DNA of 27,731 nucleotides from CAYGWP01 sp964353455. Its GTDB lineage: Bacteria > Planctomycetota > Phycisphaerae > FEN-1346. A program made the translations under genes and the position numbers. Under the pieces are notes generated by a model. The model had not been told where the DNA came from, did not search any database, and saw only the letters and a program-made list of their open reading frames with translations. Below, one piece after another: positions 14,416 through 22,224 of the stretch; position 1 is the stretch's first letter, and every line of letters begins with the position of its first letter. The stretch spans positions 1 to 27,731 of the forward strand of contig CAYGWP010000297.1 of assembly GCA_964353455.1 (NCBI GenBank), given 5' to 3'.

Positions 14416-17400
14416 ATGGCGAAACGAACGTCTCAGGCCAATCGCGCGAAAGGGAAGGGCAGTGCGCCGCCCGCCTCAGCCCCGCCGGCCATCCTTGAAC
14501 TGGTGGAGCGCTTCCGCCGCAACCGCGATTCCTACCGCGACCCGGCCTACAAGGAAGCCCAGGTCCGCCGCGAGTTCATCGACCCGTTTTTCGAGGCCCT
14601 GGGGTGGGACATCGCCAATCTCGCGGGCCACGCCGAGGCATACAAGGATGTCGTGCACGAGGACGCGCTGAAGATCGGCGCGGCCACGAAGGCCCCGGAC
14701 TACAGTTTCCGCGTCGGCGGTCGCCGCGTGTTTTTCGTCGAGGCCAAGAAACCCTCGGTCGATCTCGAAGGGGCCGCCCCGGCCGCATATCAACTCCGCC
14801 GGTACGCCTGGAGCGCCGGCCTCGCGCTCTCGATCCTCACGGACTTCGAGGAACTGGCCGTCTATGACTGCACCGTCCGGCCGCGCCCCGCCGACAAGCC
14901 GTCGGTCGCCCGCATCCTTTCGATGACGTTCGAGGACTACGCCGCCCGCTGGGCCGAGATTGCCGCCGTCTTCTCGAAGGAGGCCGTCCTTCAAGGTTCG
15001 TTCGACCGCTTCGCCGGGTCGGCCGGACGCAAGCGCGGCACGGCCACGGTCGATGAGGCGTTCCTGGGGGAAATCGAATCGTGGCGCGACGCGCTGGCCC
15101 ACAACCTCGCGCTGCGGAATCGCCTGGACGTGCGGGACTTAAACGCCGCCGTCCAACTTACCATCGACAGGATCATCTTCCTCCGGATGTGCGAGGACCG
15201 CGGCATCGAGGACTACGGGGCGCTCATGGCCCTTACCAACGGGCCGAGCATATATCCGCGCCTGGTGGCCCTCTTTGAGCGGGCCGACGACAAGTACAAC
15301 TCCGGACTCTTTCATTTTCGGACCGAGGCCGCCCGCCCGCCGCCCGATGAACTCACCCCCGGCCTCAAGGTCGATGACAAGGTCCTTGCGGCCATCATCC
15401 GCGGCCTCTATTACCCGGAAAGCCCGTACGAGTTCTCGGTCCTCGGGGCCGACATCTTGGGCCAGGTCTATGAGCAGTTCCTTGGGAAGGTGATCCGGCT
15501 CACGGCCTCCGGCCAGGCGAAGGTCGAGGAGAAACCGGAAGTCAAGAAGGCTGGGGGCGTTTATTACACGCCCGCATACATCGTCCGGTACATCGTCCAG
15601 AACACCGTGGGGCGGATGCTCGAAGGCCGCGCACCCGCCGACATCGGCGGCCCTGCGGCGAAAAAAGTTTCCCACGCGCCTGGCACCGTAGGGCCGGCCC
15701 CGTGTGGCCGCCCTCCCGCGGATTCAGACTCCCCTCTCCCCTCGCGGGAGAGGGGCGGGGGTGAGGGGGCCTTGCCGCCGCTCGACACCCTCACCCGTCC
15801 GCCCTCCGGCTTCGCTGGCGCTTCGCCGGACAGGTCGGCGGCCACCCTCTCCCATCAAGGGAGAGGGACAATCGCCGCGCCCCGGCGAGGAACGCTGCGG
15901 ATCCTCGACCCGGCCTGCGGCAGCGGATCGTTTCTTATCGGGGCATATCAATACCTGTTGGATTGGCACCGCGACTGGTACGCCGCCAACGGGCCGGAGC
16001 GGTTCCCGCGGCAGGTCTATCAGGGTCCCGGCGGGCGGTGGAACCTGACGATAGAGGAGAAGAAGCGGCTGCTTCTGGCCCACATCTTCGGCGTCGATAT
16101 CGACAGCCAGGCCGTCGAGGTCACGAAACTGAGTTTGCTCCTTAAGGTCCTTGAGGGGGAGAGCCAGGACAGCCTGGAGCGTCAGCGGCGGCTCTTTCAC
16201 GTGGAGCGCGCCCTGCCGGACCTGTCGTCGAACATTAAGTGCGGGAACTCCCTGATCGGCCCCGACTTTTTCCAAGGGCGGCAACTCGCCCTCTTCGACG
16301 ATGAAGAGGTCCGCCGCGTCAACGCCTTCGACTGGGCCGCCGAGTTCCCCGCCATCCTCGGCCCCAAAGTCCCCGCCAAGCGGCGCGGGTTTGACGTGGT
16401 CATCGGCAACCCGCCGTATGGGCGGCTGTTCAATGACGATGAGAGCCAATACCTTAATGCGAATTGCCCCGTTTTTGCTTGTCTGAAGGATGCCTATGTG
16501 GCATTCACATATAAGGCTCATTGCCTGCTTCGAGGAGGCGGTCGATTCGGGTACATAGTGCCTTCTGCTTGGCTGGGTGGTCCAGCGTATAAGGTCATGA
16601 GGCGCTGGCTGCTTTCTTACACCATTGAGACGCTCATCGTGCTTCCATTCAATGTGTTCGCAGATGCGTACATAGACACGGCAATATTGACTACCGCTAA
16701 GTGCTCGCCCCCTTCCGATCACAGTGTTGTGGTTCATGCGTATCCCAAGAAGCAGAAGATCGACGCCATTGACGCGAACCAGGATAGATTCGGACATATT
16801 GCCCAAGCCTCATGGCTGGAGTGCGAAGGGCAGAAATTCCTGGTGGATCCGGAAATCGCGCCATTGTTAAAGCGCATCCGCGATCGTGACACCGTTGCGT
16901 TGGGCACTCGAGTCAGAATGAAGCGTGGTGTTCTCTTTGACCGGGAAATCCTTACTCGCAAGAAGTGTGGCCAAAGTTCCTTCCGCTATTTCGAGGGGGA
17001 CGTTTACCGCTATTGCCTGCGTTTCGCCGCGCCCAATTGGGTTGAATATGGTGCCAAGATGCGCGAATTTCCACGCGAGTTTGATTGGTTCCAGGGGAAA
17101 CGCATCCTCTTACGGAGACTAGTCAACCGGCGCCAGCGCCTAATGGCCACGATTCTGGATAGGACCGTTATCACAAACAAGAACTTGTATGTACTCAAGG
17201 TCACGGGGCCGGAGGCAATCGAGTATTTGCTCGGAGCATTGAACTCACGGTTGCTTTCGCGCCTGTATCTCGCTCAAGTTTCGCAGGCCACCAAGGACGA
17301 CTTCCCCCAGGTTTCAATTGCAGACTCTTTGTCTCTTCCAATCCGCCCCATTGACCTCTCGGACCCTGCCGACAAATCCCGCCACGACCTTATGGTGTCG

Positions 17401-17577
17401 CTGGTGGAGCGGATGCTGGACCTGAACAAACGTCTGGCTGGGGCGAAGGGGGCGGATGAGAGGATGCGGTTTCAGCGCCTGATTGATGCCACGGACCGCG
17501 AGATCGACGCACTGGTTTATGACCTTTACGGCCTGACGGCCGACGAGATTCGCATCGTCGAAGAAGCGACGGGCTGA
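14416..17577 (+). CDS. Type IIG (Eco57I-like) restriction-modification enzyme
   Basis: 1053 residues from 14416 (an in-frame ATG at 14401 is an alternative; neither has a strong RBS). N-terminal PD-(D/E)xK nuclease: APDYSF (Asp95) and FVEAKK (Glu109, Lys111). A helical linker follows, then the adenine-specific methyltransferase: YYTPAYIVRYIV, motif I LDPACGSGSF (from about residue 496) and motif IV NPPYG (from residue 665). The rest is the target recognition region. One chain therefore cuts and methylates DNA, protecting against phage. Two oddities: about 75 residues (15665-15890) of repeat-derived sequence interrupt the protein just before motif I, and 16430-17335 is clearly lower in GC than the rest. 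It stands alone, without a separate specificity or methylase gene. Confidence 0.92.
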   Translation: MAKRTSQANRAKGKGSAPPASAPPAILELVERFRRNRDSYRDPAYKEAQVRREFIDPFFEALGWDIANLAGHAEAYKDVVHEDALKIGAATKAPDYSFRVGGRRVFFVEAKKPSVDLEGAAPAAYQLRRYAWSAGLALSILTDFEELAVYDCTVRPRPADKPSVARILSMTFEDYAARWAEIAAVFSKEAVLQGSFDRFAGSAGRKRGTATVDEAFLGEIESWRDALAHNLALRNRLDVRDLNAAVQLTIDRIIFLRMCEDRGIEDYGALMALTNGPSIYPRLVALFERADDKYNSGLFHFRTEAARPPPDELTPGLKVDDKVLAAIIRGLYYPESPYEFSVLGADILGQVYEQFLGKVIRLTASGQAKVEEKPEVKKAGGVYYTPAYIVRYIVQNTVGRMLEGRAPADIGGPAAKKVSHAPGTVGPAPCGRPPADSDSPLPSRERGGGEGALPPLDTLTRPPSGFAGASPDRSAATLSHQGRGTIAAPRRGTLRILDPACGSGSFLIGAYQYLLDWHRDWYAANGPERFPRQVYQGPGGRWNLTIEEKKRLLLAHIFGVDIDSQAVEVTKLSLLLKVLEGESQDSLERQRRLFHVERALPDLSSNIKCGNSLIGPDFFQGRQLALFDDEEVRRVNAFDWAAEFPAILGPKVPAKRRGFDVVIGNPPYGRLFNDDESQYLNANCPVFACLKDAYVAFTYKAHCLLRGGGRFGYIVPSAWLGGPAYKVMRRWLLSYTIETLIVLPFNVFADAYIDTAILTTAKCSPPSDHSVVVHAYPKKQKIDAIDANQDRFGHIAQASWLECEGQKFLVDPEIAPLLKRIRDRDTVALGTRVRMKRGVLFDREILTRKKCGQSSFRYFEGDVYRYCLRFAAPNWVEYGAKMREFPREFDWFQGKRILLRRLVNRRQRLMATILDRTVITNKNLYVLKVTGPEAIEYLLGALNSRLLSRLYLAQVSQATKDDFPQVSIADSLSLPIRPIDLSDPADKSRHDLMVSLVERMLDLNKRLAGAKGADERMRFQRLIDATDREIDALVYDLYGLTADEIRIVEEATG
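15731..15867. repeat. CCCTCTCCC/GGGAGAGGG repeat inserted in frame in the restriction gene
   Basis: Two perfect hairpins bound the segment: 15731-15755 (10-bp arms, loop CTCGC) and 15845-15867 (9-bp arms, loop ATCAA), both built on CCCTCTCCC. The insert probably extends to about 15665-15890. Its encoded peptide is Pro/Arg/Ser/Gly-rich (for example SPLPSRERGGGEG), unlike the enzyme around it. The reading frame is kept. Confidence 0.75.
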
Positions 17578-17693
17578 TAGCCCCCCGGCGCCGGTAACCT
17601 TTCGCATCAGGGCACGCCGCTTGGCCGGGAAGGGCATTCAGGCCGGATTCCGCACAATTACGGGCCAAATCCGGCCGGAAATCCGCCGGGAAT

Positions 17694-17721
17694 TTGCACT
17701 TTCGGGAATCTGTGTTATACT
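17694..17721 (+). promoter_or_regulatory. Distal promoter of the ECF sigma gene
   Basis: TTGCAC (17694-17699), 16-nt spacer, TATACT (17716-17721), about 215 nt upstream of the ATG at 17938. Confidence 0.5.
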
Positions 17722-17811
17722 GAACGGCGAGGGGCGGGTTGCGGGGGCACCCTGGGAATGATGCGGCGGCGAATGGGGATTTTCTACGCCGCATTTTCCG
17801 CGATTTTTTGC

Positions 17812-17840
17812 GTGACAAACGCAATCCGAAGTCGTATAGA
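17812..17840 (+). promoter_or_regulatory. Proximal promoter candidate of the ECF sigma gene
   Basis: GTGACA (17812-17817), 17-nt spacer, TATAGA (17835-17840). The -35 overlaps a small hairpin TTGCGT-GACAA-ACGCAA (17808-17824). Otherwise the 17578-17937 gap holds no gene. Confidence 0.35.
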
Positions 17841-17937
17841 ACGTTAGACAGTACGGGGCGGGTGACGGCTTCCTTATGGGGTTTCGAGGGCGGTTCCTCG
17901 AAGGGGCTCCTGTGAGGCAGGCCCAAGCGGAGAAGCC

Positions 17938-18597
17938 ATGGCCAAGGCTATTGCCGCAGTTGCCAGTATCTTCGAGCAGGGGGGCCGCAGGGGTGCGGCA
18001 GCCGATTACGATGTCGGCTTGATGCTCCAGTTCCAGAAGGGCAAGGAACTGGCGTTCCAGGAACTGGTGGAGCGCAACCACTCTCGCGTCATCGGACTTA
18101 TCTACAGGTTTGTCGGCGATGCGACCGACGCCGAGGACCTGGCCCAGGAAGTGTTCCTCCGCATCTACCGTGCCCGTATCACCTATAAGCCCACCGCGAA
18201 GTTTTCGACGTGGATGTTCCGCATCACGGCGAACGTCAGTTTGAACGCCCTGAGGTCCCGCGCCAGCCGCCGCGACGACGTCTCAATCGACCAGATGACC
18301 GATGCGGGCGACGGCCCCAGGGCCGTGGAGGACCCCGAGAGCCGCACGCCCGACTTCGACCTGCACCGGCAGGAACTCAAGACGAAGGTCCAGGATGCGA
18401 TCCACACGCTGCCCGAGAAGCAGCAGATCGCGGTGGTCCTGAATAAATATGAAGATATGAGTTACGCCGACATCGCGCGCACCATCGGGTGCTCGACGAT
18501 GGCCGTCAAGAGCCTCCTCGCCCGCGCCCGCGACAACCTGAAGGACCGCCTGCTCCTGTACCTGAGGACCGGCCGCGGCCGCCAGCGCATCGGGTGA
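17938..18597 (+). CDS. ECF-type RNA polymerase sigma factor
   Basis: 219 residues; the ATG at 17938 follows GGAGAAG. Region sigma2 spans about residues 40-105: FQELVERNHSRVIGLIYRFVGDATDAEDLAQEVFLRIYRA with the DAEDLAQEVF core-binding motif, then KFSTWMFRITANVSLNALRSR for -10 recognition. A 45-residue acidic linker follows. Region sigma4 (about 150-205) has LPEKQQIAVVLNKYEDMSYADIARTIGCSTMAVKSLLARAR, a helix-turn-helix for the -35 element. It recruits RNA polymerase to a specific regulon under control of the ZAS anti-sigma factor encoded at 19380. The two genes are separated by a DUF4160/DUF2442 pair, which is unusual because such genes are normally adjacent. Confidence 0.95.
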   Translation: MAKAIAAVASIFEQGGRRGAAADYDVGLMLQFQKGKELAFQELVERNHSRVIGLIYRFVGDATDAEDLAQEVFLRIYRARITYKPTAKFSTWMFRITANVSLNALRSRASRRDDVSIDQMTDAGDGPRAVEDPESRTPDFDLHRQELKTKVQDAIHTLPEKQQIAVVLNKYEDMSYADIARTIGCSTMAVKSLLARARDNLKDRLLLYLRTGRGRQRIG

Positions 18598-18646
18598 CCT
18601 GCCGACGTCTTTCCGCCGATAAACCCTCGTGGTGACATTGCGGCCG
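18595..18646 (+). repeat. Left copy of an imperfect duplication flanking the DUF4160/DUF2442 pair
   Basis: From TGACC (18595) through GCCGATAA (18615-18622) to GCGG. It aligns with 19250-19299 (TGACC, then GCCGATAA at 19271-19278) at roughly three quarters of positions with a few one-base gaps, judged by eye. Confidence 0.45.
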
Positions 18647-18660
18647 TGCGATCCCAGGGC

Positions 18661-18689
18661 TTGAAAGGGCGGAGGTTCAGGCGTAGTAT
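18661..18689 (+). promoter_or_regulatory. Promoter placing transcription start on the DUF4160 start codon
   Basis: TTGAAA (18661-18666), 17-nt spacer, TAGTAT (18684-18689). The ATG at 18696 starts 7 nt after the -10 box and has no Shine-Dalgarno sequence, so the mRNA may be leaderless. The pair then has its own promoter, independent of the sigma gene. Confidence 0.6.
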
Positions 18690-18695
18690 GCCGCC

Positions 18696-18950
18696 ATGAG
18701 CCCGACGGTATTCATGTGGAAAGGGTGCCGGTTCTTCTTTTTCTCGCGGGAAGAAACGCGCCCTCATGTGCACGTCAGTTGCCCGGACGGCGAAGCCAAG
18801 TTCTGGCTGGAGCCGGCCGTAACTGTTGCGACGAACCACAGGCTGCCGGATGTGCAAGTATCAAGATTAAAGAAGGTCGTGGAGGAAAGGAAAGATGAGA
18901 TCGTCCGTTCTTGGCACAGGCACTTCCGAGGTGCAAGTCAACAACGTTGA
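18696..18950 (+). CDS. DUF4160 domain protein, putative toxin-antitoxin component
   Basis: 84 residues. The DUF4160 signature is nearly complete: MSPTVFMWKGCRFFFFSREETRPHVHVSC, then DGEAKFWLEP and the C-terminal helix VVEERKDEIVRSWHRHF. The HVHV pair and the aromatic run are family constants. DUF4160 genes commonly sit before a DUF2442 gene, as here, and the pair has been proposed to behave as a toxin-antitoxin module; the biochemical activity is not established. Its 3' end overlaps the DUF2442 gene by 56 nt, so the two are co-translated. It is driven by a promoter at 18661-18689. The pair splits a sigma/anti-sigma operon. Confidence 0.88.
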   Translation: MSPTVFMWKGCRFFFFSREETRPHVHVSCPDGEAKFWLEPAVTVATNHRLPDVQVSRLKKVVEERKDEIVRSWHRHFRGASQQR

Positions 18951-19248
18951 CGCCTTCGGGTTGTGGCTTCTCGTGCGCGGCAAGGAGTTTTTCCTGCCAT
19001 ACGAGGAATACCCCTGGTTCCGGGAAGCCAGGATTGCAGATATCCTGAACGTTTCGATGGCGAACGAGGGCCATCTGCGCTGGCCGGCCCTTGATGTGGA
19101 CCTATGTGTCGAATCGATCGAGGACCCCGAGGGTTTCCCCTTAGTTTATGATCGCGCAGTGGCGGCATCCGGCCGGCGCCCCCGCGCGCGGCGGCCGGGC
19201 AGGAAGGCGCACAAGAGGCGCTCAACTCCTTCCGCCGGGACCGCCTGA
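18895..19248 (+). CDS. DUF2442 domain protein, putative antitoxin partner
   Basis: 117 residues; the ATG at 18895 follows GGAGGAAAGGAAAG inside the DUF4160 gene. DUF2442 features: VNNVDAFGLWLLVRGKEFFLPYEEYPWFREARIADILNV, then HLRWPALDVDLCVESIEDPEGFPLVY. This covers residues 14-87. The last 30 residues are a basic tail (ASGRRPRARRPGRKAHKRR), which many family members also extend and which could bind DNA or RNA. Frame overlap with the upstream gene supports a coupled module. Antitoxin function is inferred from gene order only. Confidence 0.85.
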   Translation: MRSSVLGTGTSEVQVNNVDAFGLWLLVRGKEFFLPYEEYPWFREARIADILNVSMANEGHLRWPALDVDLCVESIEDPEGFPLVYDRAVAASGRRPRARRPGRKAHKRRSTPSAGTA

Positions 19249-19249
19249 T

Positions 19250-19299
19250 TGACCCTCGCCGCATCTCTACGCCGATAATCCTTCCGGTCACTACGCGGG
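19250..19299 (+). repeat. Right copy of the imperfect duplication flanking the DUF4160/DUF2442 pair
   Basis: Partner of 18595-18646. It lies between the DUF2442 stop and the anti-sigma gene. A TACAAT at 19304-19309 just beyond it could serve as a -10 box for the anti-sigma gene. Confidence 0.45.
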
Positions 19300-19379
19300 C
19301 ACGTACAATTTCCTCGTAACCCACCCCCGCGCCGCGTGTTCGACATGGTGGAAGCAGGAATCCGATCAGGACTGTGAGC

Positions 19380-19877
19380 ATGTCTTCGCCGGTATGCCAA
19401 TGGGTTCGGAGCGTGTTGACCGCTTTCCTCGACGGGGAACTTAAGCCCTCGACGGCGGCGGCGGTCAGGCGGCACCTTGCGCATTGCTCCTCCTGCCGCA
19501 AGCACGCCGAGCAACTTCGGGCGGCCTGGAACCTCCTGGACGAACTGCCCACGCTGCACATCCGCGAGGGGTTCACCGAGCGGATGATGGCCCGCATCGT
19601 CGAGGAGAAGGAACTGGAGGCCCTGGAGGCCCGCCTCCGCTGGGGCCGCAGAATCCGCGAGGCGCTGACCGCCGCATCGGGCCTTGCCGCAGGGCTGGTG
19701 CTCGGCCTCGTCCTCTACAGGTGGACGGGCCTCGTGGAAGAACCCAACAGCCCCATCGAGCGCGAGGTCAGCCGCAGCGTGGCATTCCTCGAGGATGCCG
19801 ACCTTCTGGATGAGATGGCTGTGATAGATGAGATGGACCGGATGCAGAGCGATCGGCCCGTCGGAGATGGAGTGTAG
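19380..19877 (+). CDS. Anti-sigma factor with ZAS (zf-HC2) domain
   Basis: 165 residues from the ATG at 19380; a GTG at 19374 is in frame but only 2 nt from the CAGGA site. The zinc-binding anti-sigma domain covers residues 4-50: CQWVRSVLTAFLDGELKPSTAAAVRRHLAHCSSC, with the H-x3-C-x2-C motif. It would hold the ECF sigma factor inactive at the membrane. A single transmembrane segment lies near residues 98-118 (ASGLAAGLVLGLVLYRW), so the C-terminal 45 residues, which are strongly acidic, are outside and may sense a signal. It is followed 3 nt later by a membrane-anchored partner, and preceded by the inserted DUF4160/DUF2442 pair. Confidence 0.92.
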   Translation: MSSPVCQWVRSVLTAFLDGELKPSTAAAVRRHLAHCSSCRKHAEQLRAAWNLLDELPTLHIREGFTERMMARIVEEKELEALEARLRWGRRIREALTAASGLAAGLVLGLVLYRWTGLVEEPNSPIEREVSRSVAFLEDADLLDEMAVIDEMDRMQSDRPVGDGV

Positions 19878-19880
19878 GCC

Positions 19881-20450
19881 GTGTCGGAGAATCGCGACCA
19901 ACTCGTGCGTCTGCGCGACCGGCGGCGCCGGTGCGTCCGCCTGCTGCTCGTGTGCGCGGCGACGGCCCTTGCGTGCGGGATGTTGGCAGGTGCGGCGGCG
20001 CCGCGGCTTCTCATCGGCGGGGTGCCGCAGGCCGGAAGGACGGAGGTCGCGCAGGCGGCCGCCGTTGCGGCGGTCGGAGCGCCCGACGGGACGGCGGCCG
20101 AGAGTCCGCTGGCGCTGGCGGCGCGGCTGTGCCTGGACCCGCGCGAAATCCAGGCCAACCAGATCCGCTGGGCGTCGATGTCGGATGCCCAGCGCAGGAC
20201 GCTTCTTGCGAAATACTGGCGGCTGGCCGGGATGCCCGAGGCCGACCAGTCGCGGCTCATCGACCAGTACCTGGCGTTCCGCGACCTTCCTGAGAAGCGG
20301 CAGGAAGTCCTCCGGACGCGGGCCAAGAAACTCCGGGCGTTCGTCGAGAGCCTCAGCCCGCAGGACCAGGCGATCCTGGAGAGCATGGGCGACACAGACA
20401 GGGCACGCCGCATCCTCGAACTCTGGCAGGCGCGGCATAAAACCTGGTAG
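19881..20450 (+). CDS. Membrane-anchored helical protein, DUF3106-like repeats; probable third member of the sigma/anti-sigma operon
   Basis: 189 residues with a GTG start at 19881, 3 nt after the anti-sigma stop and with GGAG at 19869-19872. Residues 1-17 are basic and cytoplasmic, 18-37 form one membrane helix (LLLVCAATALACGMLAG), and the rest is outside. The soluble part has repeated amphipathic helices of the DUF3106 style: WASMSDAQRRTLLAKYWRLAGMP, ADQSRLIDQYLAFRDLPEKRQEVLRTRAKKL and LSPQDQAILESM. No catalytic motif is seen. Such proteins next to ZAS anti-sigma genes resemble periplasmic sensors of envelope state; this role is inferred from position. A strong terminator follows at 20481. 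Confidence 0.75.
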   Translation: MSENRDQLVRLRDRRRRCVRLLLVCAATALACGMLAGAAAPRLLIGGVPQAGRTEVAQAAAVAAVGAPDGTAAESPLALAARLCLDPREIQANQIRWASMSDAQRRTLLAKYWRLAGMPEADQSRLIDQYLAFRDLPEKRQEVLRTRAKKLRAFVESLSPQDQAILESMGDTDRARRILELWQARHKTW

Positions 20451-20480
20451 TCAATACGGTCCCCATGGCATGGGAAGGAA

Positions 20481-20519
20481 CGCGGCCCGCCCTTAGTCCT
20501 GGCGGGCCGCGTTGTTTTT
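20481..20519 (+). terminator. Rho-independent terminator of the sigma/anti-sigma operon
   Basis: Perfect 11-bp stem CGCGGCCCGCC (20481-20491) and GGCGGGCCGCG (20501-20511), 9-nt loop, then TTGTTTTT. On the other strand there is no U-run, so it serves the plus-strand operon only. Confidence 0.9.
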
Positions 20520-20532
20520 CGGGGGCTGCCGC

Positions 20533-21660
20533 TCAGAACTCGCCCAGCCGCCCCTGGATGAGAAGGTCCGGGCCGACCCGCTCGGACGTTATGTCCATGA
20601 GTTGAAGCGCATCGGCGAGCGCGAGGCCGTCTCTTCCCCCCACCGGGCCGGGGGCGCCGGCGCTGCCGAGGATGCGCGGGCTCACGAAGATCATCACGCG
20701 GTCCACGAGGCGCGCCCCGAAGAACGCCCCGAGGATCCGCGCGCCGCCTTCCACCATGACGCGCGACATGGCGCGTCTGCCCAGGTCCTCGACGACGGCG
20801 GCGGGCGAGACGCCCCCTTCAGCCCGCGGCACGGCCGCCAGTTCGCAGCCGGCGCTCCGCAGGGCAGCAGTGCGGTCGGGCAGCGCGGCGATGGATTCGG
20901 CGGTCGTATATATGATGACGGGCGTCTCGCGGGCCGACCGGGCCGGCTCGCGCGCGGCATCGAGCGCCAGCCGGTCGTCGAGGATCACCCGCGCCGGCTG
21001 CCCGCGCTCCGGCAGCGGCTCGACGTGCCGCACCGTCAGCGACGGCTCGTCCGCGAGGGCAGTGCCTGCGCCGATGATGACGGCGTCGCACACGCGGCGG
21101 ACCTCGTGGACCCGGCGGCGGCTCTCCTCGGAGGAAATCCAGCGGCTCTCGCCGGATGCCGTCGCCATGCGGCCGTCCAGGGTCATCGCCCACTTCGCGA
21201 TCACAAGGGGCAGCCCGGTCCGCACTCGCTTGAAGAACGCCCCGTTGAGTCGCCGCGCACGCTCCTGGAGCACGCCCACTGCCGTCTGGAGGCCGGCGTC
21301 CTTGAGGATTTGGATGCCGCGCCCCGCAACCTCCGGGAACGGATCGGCCACCGCCGCGACGACCCGGCGCACGCCCGCCGCAAGCACGGCGTCGGTGCAG
21401 GGGGGCGTCTTGCCGAAGTGGCAGCAGGGTTCGAGGGAGACGAAGAGTTCCGCGCCTCGGGCGTTCTCGCCGGCCTGGCCGAGTGCGGCGACCTCGGCGT
21501 GCGGGCCGCCGAATCGCGCGTGGTATCCTTCGCCGACGATCCGGTCGCCCTGGACGACGACCGCCCCGACCATCGGGTTCGGTTCCACGCGTCCCAGGCC
21601 CTGGACCGCGAGGTCCAGCGCCCGTGCCATGAACCGTTCGTCGCGGCCAGGCTCATGCAC
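20533..21660 (-). CDS. ribD: Bifunctional riboflavin biosynthesis protein RibD (deaminase/reductase)
   Basis: 375 residues with a GTG start at 21660, preceded by GAGGG and overlapping the lspA stop by 8 nt. Other in-frame ATGs (21732, 21699) would run far into lspA. Deaminase domain (about 1-145): MARALDLA, NPMVGAVVV, zinc ligands HAE (His54), PCCHFGKTPPC (Cys79, Cys88). Reductase domain (about 146-375): LPLVIAKWAMTLDGRMA, DAVIIGAGTALADEPSLTVR, VMVEGGARILGAFF. It deaminates and then reduces the pyrimidine intermediate from GTP in riboflavin synthesis. No FMN riboswitch is present, as expected for an internal operon gene. The remaining rib genes are not in the window. Confidence 0.95.
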   Translation of the reverse strand: MHEPGRDERFMARALDLAVQGLGRVEPNPMVGAVVVQGDRIVGEGYHARFGGPHAEVAALGQAGENARGAELFVSLEPCCHFGKTPPCTDAVLAAGVRRVVAAVADPFPEVAGRGIQILKDAGLQTAVGVLQERARRLNGAFFKRVRTGLPLVIAKWAMTLDGRMATASGESRWISSEESRRRVHEVRRVCDAVIIGAGTALADEPSLTVRHVEPLPERGQPARVILDDRLALDAAREPARSARETPVIIYTTAESIAALPDRTAALRSAGCELAAVPRAEGGVSPAAVVEDLGRRAMSRVMVEGGARILGAFFGARLVDRVMIFVSPRILGSAGAPGPVGGRDGLALADALQLMDITSERVGPDLLIQGRLGEF

Positions 21661-22201
21661 GTTGTTTGCCCTCGCGCGGCGGTTTGGCGTCGGTCGCATG
21701 TCCGGCGAAGATGTACCCCGCCGCAACGGCAATCACGCCGATCACCAGGTACACATCGGCAACGTTGAAAATGTACGGCCAGTCCAGGACCATCCCGCCG
21801 GCCTGCACGTGCGCGGTGATCTGAAGGAAGTCTCGCACGCAGCCGAAGAGCAGGCGGTCGTACAGGTTCCCGAGCGCCCCGGCCAGGATGAGTCCGCACC
21901 AGGCGTGCAGCCATCTCTGCCGGGGCCGAGAGGCCGCGAAGATATAGAAGATGAGGCCGGTCGTCGCCACCGTCAGGAGCACCGTCGCCACGCGCCCGGC
22001 CGCGGGGCCCAGCGCAAGGCTCTCGCCGAAGTCAAAGCCGAAGACGATGCCCGGGTTGCGGCTGGTTATGAGGTTCAGCAATCCGGGTATGATGGGGTGG
22101 GGTTGGCCGGGGCCTTCAGCCGGCGGCTCGCCGAGGAAATGCCAGGCCAGGTACTTGCTCGCCAGGTCAAGGGCAAGCCCGACGCCGACGACCAGCCACA
22201 A
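21653..22201 (-). CDS. lspA: Lipoprotein signal peptidase (signal peptidase II)
   Basis: 182 residues if it begins at the TTG at 22201. The frame has no ATG or GTG near the expected start and is open upstream through the dksA-like gene. Four membrane helices are expected: residues 1-20, 65-90, 98-118 and 143-165. Catalytic aspartates lie in the standard motifs: GNLYDR (Asp115) and FNVAD (Asp149); SRNPGIVFGF is the conserved extracytoplasmic segment. It cleaves signal peptides of lipoproteins such as the binding protein at 7-990. It lies between the dksA-like gene and ribD in a tightly packed operon. The start codon is the only uncertain point. Confidence 0.93.
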   Translation of the reverse strand: MWLVVGVGLALDLASKYLAWHFLGEPPAEGPGQPHPIIPGLLNLITSRNPGIVFGFDFGESLALGPAAGRVATVLLTVATTGLIFYIFAASRPRQRWLHAWCGLILAGALGNLYDRLLFGCVRDFLQITAHVQAGGMVLDWPYIFNVADVYLVIGVIAVAAGYIFAGHATDAKPPREGKQRA

Positions 22202-22224
22202 CCTGAGGTGGCTGGTGCGGTCGG

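Noticed and set aside
18608..18622. GCCGATAA as a FliA (sigma28) -10 element at 18615 and 19271
   Set aside because: No TAAA-type -35 element lies 15 nt upstream at either place, and the match is better explained by the flanking duplication.
19146..20438. Minus-strand open frame of 430 codons opposite the anti-sigma operon
   Set aside because: No homology-like motifs and the opposite strand carries a zinc motif, membrane helices and coupled genes.
20451..20532. FMN riboswitch for ribD
   Set aside because: The region is downstream of ribD and forms a simple terminator for the opposite operon; ribD itself is preceded by lspA with no leader.
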